From the NCBI GenBank assembly GCA_015665315.1, contig JADFAK010000082.1, positions 1 to 45,170 on the forward strand: DNA of 45,170 bases, given 5' to 3'. Source of the DNA: Flavobacteriales bacterium (lineage in GTDB: Bacteria; Bacteroidota; Bacteroidia; Flavobacteriales_D; Sanyastnellaceae). Position 1 is the first letter of the stretch; each line of letters opens with the position of its first letter. The position numbers and the translations under genes are program-made. The notes under the pieces were generated by a model. That model was not told where the DNA came from and did not search any database. It worked only from the letters and a program-made list of their open reading frames with translations. Below, one piece after another: positions 41,506-45,170 of this stretch.

Positions 41506-42921
41506 ATGGGAAAGCACAAAGTATCACGAAGAAAATTTCTAGGTCAGGCAAGCTGTGCAGCAATAGGCACCACTACAGCCCTGAACTCTATGCTCAATCT
41601 GGATATGATGGGAGCATTGACCGCACCTACATTGAAGCCACTTCGTCGAAGAAGCGAAGATTATAAGGCCATGGTGTGCATCTTATTAGCAGGAGGAAAT
41701 GACAGTTTCAATATGGTTGTTCCAACGTCAACGGAACAGTACAATACCTATCAAACATCACGGTCAAATTTGGCCCTGCCCTCAGGTGACCTACTTCCAC
41801 TTAATTATACGGATGGGAATGGGGTAAATTATGGACTCCATCCTGCCATGCCTGAAGTACAACAAATGTTCAATGATGGGAAAATAGCGATGCTCGCAAA
41901 TGTCGGCACGCTCGTTGAACCAACCACCAAGGCGCAAGTATTAAGTCAGTCAGTTCCTCTACCATTGGGACTGCTTTCACATTCCGATCAAGCGAAACAT
42001 TGGCAAACATCCATACCTCAGTCGCGTAATGCCAATGGTTGGGGAGGGAGAATTGCCGATATCGTGAATTCAATGAATTCCAACCAGAACGTGAGCATGA
42101 ATATCAGTCTGGCCGGAACAAATGTCTTTCAACTTGGAGCCAACAATACCGAGTATTCCGTTCAGAATTTTGGATCGGGTAGTGTAGGCATTCAGGTGTT
42201 GGACAGCGAACAGTTGTTCGAACAAGTGATTGGAGGCGGCGTCGAAAGTCTGCTCAACCAACAATACCAGGATATCTTTAAGCAGACCTACAGAGAGAAG
42301 ATTCTTTCATCTCAAGGTCAACACACAGAATTCAGTCAAGCCATCGACGGAGTGAATCCGTTTGCTACGATGTTTTCAGACAACAGTTTGTCTCAAGACT
42401 TGAGCATGGTGGCGAAGACGATTGCTGCGCATGAGACCTTGGATATGCAACGTCAAACATTCTTTGTCACTTTGGGAGGCTGGGATCATCACGACGATGT
42501 ATTGGACAACCAAATGGCCATGTTGTCGATGGTAAGTCAGGCCATGAACGAGTTTAACTCGGCGCTAGAGGAAATTGGAATGGCCGACTGTGTTACGACT
42601 TTTACAGTAAGTGATTTCGCTCGGACTTTATCGTCGAATGGAAACGGAACCGATCATGCTTGGGGTGGAAACTGCCTGGTGATGGGAGGAGCTGTGGCTG
42701 GAGGAAGTATCTACGGTCAATTTCCTGATTTGGCGATTGGCAGCGATGTTGAAGTCGGTGGCGGCGGTGTCATTATCCCGGGACTTTCGACCGATGAGTA
42801 TTTTGCCGAGCTGGCCATGTGGTTTGGAGTACAGGATTCTGATATGGAATACCTTCTTCCCAACCTTGAGAATTTCTTTAACATTGGCAGCGGACAGCCA
42901 ATCGGATTTATGAATCTTTAA
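41506..42921 (+). CDS. DUF1501 domain protein with Tat-type signal
   Basis: A 471-residue exported protein. It starts with a twin-arginine signal (SRRKFLGQASCAAIGTTTAL) and has the DUF1501 blocks MVCILLAGGNDSFNMVVPTS, YGLHPAMPEVQQMFNDGKIA, FFVTLGGWDHHDDVLDNQMA and TTFTVSDFARTLSSNGNGTD followed by HAWGGNCLVMGG. DUF1501 lies in the alkaline phosphatase-like superfamily, and the Asp/His residues in these blocks match its metal site, so a phosphatase- or sulfatase-like activity is possible. It is 6 bp after the DUF1800 gene and 9 bp before the T9SS cargo gene. Confidence 0.93.
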   Translation: MGKHKVSRRKFLGQASCAAIGTTTALNSMLNLDMMGALTAPTLKPLRRRSEDYKAMVCILLAGGNDSFNMVVPTSTEQYNTYQTSRSNLALPSGDLLPLNYTDGNGVNYGLHPAMPEVQQMFNDGKIAMLANVGTLVEPTTKAQVLSQSVPLPLGLLSHSDQAKHWQTSIPQSRNANGWGGRIADIVNSMNSNQNVSMNISLAGTNVFQLGANNTEYSVQNFGSGSVGIQVLDSEQLFEQVIGGGVESLLNQQYQDIFKQTYREKILSSQGQHTEFSQAIDGVNPFATMFSDNSLSQDLSMVAKTIAAHETLDMQRQTFFVTLGGWDHHDDVLDNQMAMLSMVSQAMNEFNSALEEIGMADCVTTFTVSDFARTLSSNGNGTDHAWGGNCLVMGGAVAGGSIYGQFPDLAIGSDVEVGGGGVIIPGLSTDEYFAELAMWFGVQDSDMEYLLPNLENFFNIGSGQPIGFMNL

Positions 42922-42930
42922 TTGACGATC

Positions 42931-43680
42931 ATGACACGATATATAAAACACACTTTATACACGACGGCAGTGATTGCCATGAGTCTAATGTCCAACAACG
43001 CCTTTGCCCAATGCAATGGCGGACATAGCACTGATCCAACCGATATGTGGCTTAGTTGCAGCGGACAAGCCAACCCAAATCCTGCCCGAGCGCAAGAACA
43101 TTGGATACTCTATGACTTGGCCAATTTGTACGCTATCAATGAGTCGGTCATTTGGAATTACAACGTACCTGGCGAAACCGATAGAGGGATTAAATCCATC
43201 GTGATTGATACATCGACCAATGGAAGTACTTGGAATGCCTGGGGATCGTATACAGTAGGAGAAGCTGCTGGTAACGAAACCTATGAAGGCGAAGTGGGTC
43301 CTGATTTCAATGGAATTGCGATTCGCTATATCCTGATTTCTGTAGTTGAAAACTGGGGCGATGCCGAGTGCAGTGGATATGCCGAGATAAAATTCAACGT
43401 AGGCCCAGGAGCAACAGCGGTCGAGGAACAAGTGGATCCTTCGATAGGTTTTTCAGCTTATCCAAGTCCGGCTAGTTCACTTCTAACCATAAACATGGAT
43501 GAATACCGAGGTGGCTACATCGACGTACTCAATGCTTCCGGGGAGATAGTTCTTTCACAGTCGGTTACAAGTGATCGCACCACAATCGGAATTAGCGACT
43601 TGGCCGAAGGAATGTACTTCGTTCGCGTGACCGATAGCGACGGATTAAGCGCCGTACAGCGGTTCACCGTGATGCGTTGA
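42931..43680 (+). CDS. Secreted discoidin-like protein with T9SS type A domain
   Basis: A 249-residue exported protein. A signal peptide (IKHTLYTTAVIAMSLMSNNA, cleavage after AFAQ) leads to a beta-sandwich of about 140 residues with F5/8-type (discoidin-like) features: YDLANLYAINESVIWNYNVP, GIKSIVIDTSTNGSTWNAWG and AIRYILISVVENWGDAECSG. The C-terminus is a type A sorting domain (FSAYPSPASSLLTINMDEYR, GMYFVRVTDSDGLSAVQRF). A TTG at 42922 opens the frame, but the ATG at 42931 is preferred. It is third in the DUF1800-DUF1501 unit and probably exported to the cell surface by T9SS. The ligand is unknown. Confidence 0.88.
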   Translation: MTRYIKHTLYTTAVIAMSLMSNNAFAQCNGGHSTDPTDMWLSCSGQANPNPARAQEHWILYDLANLYAINESVIWNYNVPGETDRGIKSIVIDTSTNGSTWNAWGSYTVGEAAGNETYEGEVGPDFNGIAIRYILISVVENWGDAECSGYAEIKFNVGPGATAVEEQVDPSIGFSAYPSPASSLLTINMDEYRGGYIDVLNASGEIVLSQSVTSDRTTIGISDLAEGMYFVRVTDSDGLSAVQRFTVMR

Positions 43681-43699
43681 CAACCGTATGAATCTTATT

Positions 43700-43730
43700 C
43701 AAGGGGCCAGCTTTAACGTTGGCCCTTTTT
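43700..43730 (+). terminator. Rho-independent terminator
   Basis: AAGGGGCCAGC pairs with GTTGGCCCTT (one bulge), with a short loop and five T. It ends the DUF1800/DUF1501/cargo unit. Confidence 0.75.
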
Positions 43731-43866
43731 GTGTCCATCTGTTTTGACAAGAATATCAATGCGTTGGAGAAGATAACAATCAGCGACAAGCGCAAATGAA
43801 TAAACTCTTCACCAAGTTCAGAAGTCAGCTGTGGCAATCCGCTTTTTGTGACTTATGCTTGGGCGA

Positions 43867-44934
43867 TCAACGAAGCAGGAGTCGATGAATTTGTGTGTCC
43901 AAGTCGGTGCGAACCTTAACCAGATAAGTGCCAGCTGCCAGCGCGTCCAACTGAATGGGCACACTTCCGATATTTCGTGACCAATTGTGCTTCATAAGAA
44001 GTTGGCCTAGGTAATCAAATAGCTCGACCGAAACAATCTGGGCATTGGAACGAGCAAAAAGGATTCTGTCGTCGTTGGGATTTGGGTAGATCGAACTAGA
44101 CATTTGGCCTTGTGCCTTATAAATCAAAGAATAGAGACGAGATTCTGGCTCGGTTTCGACATCTTCCGTGAGGAGAAATTGATTTTCATCGAAAAAGCAG
44201 ATGCCTTCCAGTTTTTGTGCGTCGATGGCAAAATCTTCTCCTTGCATTTTGGTGACTGGATTGTAGGAAGATATGGAGCTGTCGGACACAAAGTAAATCA
44301 TGTTGTTGACGTGATCCAGTGCTGCTCCAGTGATTCGATTTTGGCGGGGCAAACTGTCAATTAGAGTTGCAACATGTGAACCCGAAGTGATAGGGAGGGT
44401 GTAATGTTTTGAGTGATTTGTGTTTCCGTGGTCTTTCGAAAAGAAGTGGATGTGCTGATTAAAAACGACCATGGCCTCGCAGTCGAAATTCGAGCTATTG
44501 TCGGGAAGCGGGTCAGGCTCCTGATCAGAATAAGAGTAATGAATCGTTTCAAAATTGAAAATCGTGTCCTGATTCATCTTGGATTCGAAGTCATCAATTC
44601 GATAAATGGTCAGGTCTGTCCGATAACTCAAGTTATTCCCAATGTCGCCAATAAAGAGTGTCCCGTATTCATCGAGTTGGAGTTCCTCCCAATCGACATT
44701 GGCAGCCCCAGAAATTTCGATCCGGTGAATGATGTCGCCCGACTCGCTTAGTTCGTACAAGGTGGCAGAATTGCCGCTATCACCAATCACAAATACGCGG
44801 GCATCGGTCGTTCGAATAATCCCCGATACTTCGAAAACCGTGGGGTCGATAAGACCCAGAAAATGCACATCGACCGATTGGGCCTTTCCAAAACAGAAGG
44901 AGCACAAAGACAGTATGAATAATAGTCCTTTCAA
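43867..44934 (-). CDS. Secreted beta-propeller-like protein with T9SS type A domain
   Basis: A 355-residue exported protein (signal MKGLLFILSLCSFCFGKAQS). The central part, about 25-275, has repeated strand units (VFEVSGIIRTTDARVFVIGD, GTLFIGDIGNNLSYRT, MIYFVSDSSISSYNP, LEGICFFDENQFLLTED) resembling SdiA-regulated/esterase-like propeller domains. A type A sorting domain forms the C-terminus (SIYPNPNDDRILFARSNAQI, AGTYLVKVRTDLDTQ). The start is TTG at 44934-44932, overlapping the stop of the upstream gene as TTGA, because no ATG gives a signal peptide. The pair is thus coupled. Function is not known. Confidence 0.84.
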   Translation of the reverse strand: MKGLLFILSLCSFCFGKAQSVDVHFLGLIDPTVFEVSGIIRTTDARVFVIGDSGNSATLYELSESGDIIHRIEISGAANVDWEELQLDEYGTLFIGDIGNNLSYRTDLTIYRIDDFESKMNQDTIFNFETIHYSYSDQEPDPLPDNSSNFDCEAMVVFNQHIHFFSKDHGNTNHSKHYTLPITSGSHVATLIDSLPRQNRITGAALDHVNNMIYFVSDSSISSYNPVTKMQGEDFAIDAQKLEGICFFDENQFLLTEDVETEPESRLYSLIYKAQGQMSSSIYPNPNDDRILFARSNAQIVSVELFDYLGQLLMKHNWSRNIGSVPIQLDALAAGTYLVKVRTDLDTQIHRLLLR

Positions 44935-45170
44935 GGAAGGGATAAGGTTAATACTTCTTGGTTGTTATCGCTAATGACTTGAACGATATAAATTCCAGCG
45001 CTCATTTCCGACAGGTCTAGGGTGAAGAAATTTTTACCCTCTTCCATGTATTTGAACCGCTCCAGAACCACTTTTCCCGAGTTGTTGGTCACGAGAATGC
45101 GGCTTTGGGTTCGCTCTTCGCTTTGGTATACAAGTTGAAATGAACTGTCTTCTCCTGAATTGTCTATCGT
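44931..45170 (-). CDS. C-terminal end of a T9SS type A cargo protein (partial)
   Basis: The last 79 codons of a gene that continues past the right edge. The visible part is a type A sorting domain: SRILVTNNSGKVVLERF, NFFTLDLSEMSAGIYIVQVI and a final basic/hydrophobic strand ending LTLSLP. The rest, including the catalytic or binding domain, is outside the window. Its TGA overlaps the TTG start of the next gene. Confidence 0.8.
   Translation of the reverse strand, partial: TIDNSGEDSSFQLVYQSEERTQSRILVTNNSGKVVLERFKYMEEGKNFFTLDLSEMSAGIYIVQVISDNNQEVLTLSLP

Noticed and set aside
1-45170. Insertion sequence, prophage or integrative element
   Set aside because: I found no transposase, integrase, phage structural gene or tRNA-flanked junction. 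Apart from 24.2-25.2 kb, gene order and coding density look like stable chromosome.

Overview
The window looks like chromosomal DNA of a member of the Bacteroidota, most likely order Flavobacteriales. It carries type IX secretion (T9SS) sorting domains of both common kinds, a GldM gliding/secretion protein, bacillithiol synthesis (BshC), several Bacteroidota-type gene families (GSCFA, DUF3108, DUF1573 and a DUF1800/DUF1501 pair), and many TAnnTTTG promoter boxes typical of the phylum. Shine-Dalgarno sequences are rare. I see no rRNA, tRNA, CRISPR array, transposase or phage gene. Genus cannot be set from this sequence.

Layout. 1-4030 (minus): the end of a surface-polysaccharide cluster, in reading order an outer-membrane export lipoprotein (Wza-like), a chain-length tyrosine kinase (Wzc-like), rfbC and the start of a polyprenyl-phosphate sugar-1-phosphate transferase cut by the window edge. 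4132-7105 (plus): CoA-binding protein, GNAT acetyltransferase, MltG and an ACMSD-type decarboxylase. 7203-9465: ECF sigma factor, a single-pass membrane protein and an outer-membrane barrel. 9725-14204: a T9SS type B cargo protein, bshC, a small HAD protein, ruvX (minus) and dapD. 14222-16307: barrel protein, GSCFA protein and a small exported protein. 16461-19289: a gldM gene without gldK, gldL or gldN beside it, then dnaN. 19419-22439: rhomboid protease, small exported protein, nucleoside phosphorylase and SirB1-like protein.

22436-24219 (minus): a DegT-type aminotransferase and a PglC-like phosphoglycosyl transferase, a second glycan locus. Upstream of it lies about 950 bp of repeat-rich DNA without a convincing gene. 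25170-28208 (minus): S41 peptidase, DUF1573 lipoprotein and DUF3108 protein. 28537-34759 (plus): a secreted lysyl-endopeptidase-like protease, sucC and a 1003-residue FG-GAP protein. 34888-36480 (minus): a Cys-rich MopE/dockerin-like protein and an O-methyltransferase. 36654-39344: CPBP protease, a conserved hypothetical (minus), a SUI1-type factor and an RNA methyltransferase. 39643-43680: an apparent DUF1800-DUF1501-T9SS cargo operon. 43867-45170 (minus): two T9SS type A cargo genes, the first cut by the window edge.

The genes divide into housekeeping functions (dnaN, dapD, sucC, ruvX, bshC, mltG) and a large cell-surface programme (two glycan loci, six T9SS cargo proteins, a GldM and several barrels). 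The least ordinary items are the orphan GldM, the DUF1800/DUF1501/T9SS trio, the sigma factor/membrane protein/barrel trio, a run of genes whose promoter box lies 4-5 nt before the ATG, and the repeat-rich spacer at 24.2-25.2 kb. Family names come from recognised motifs without database searches.
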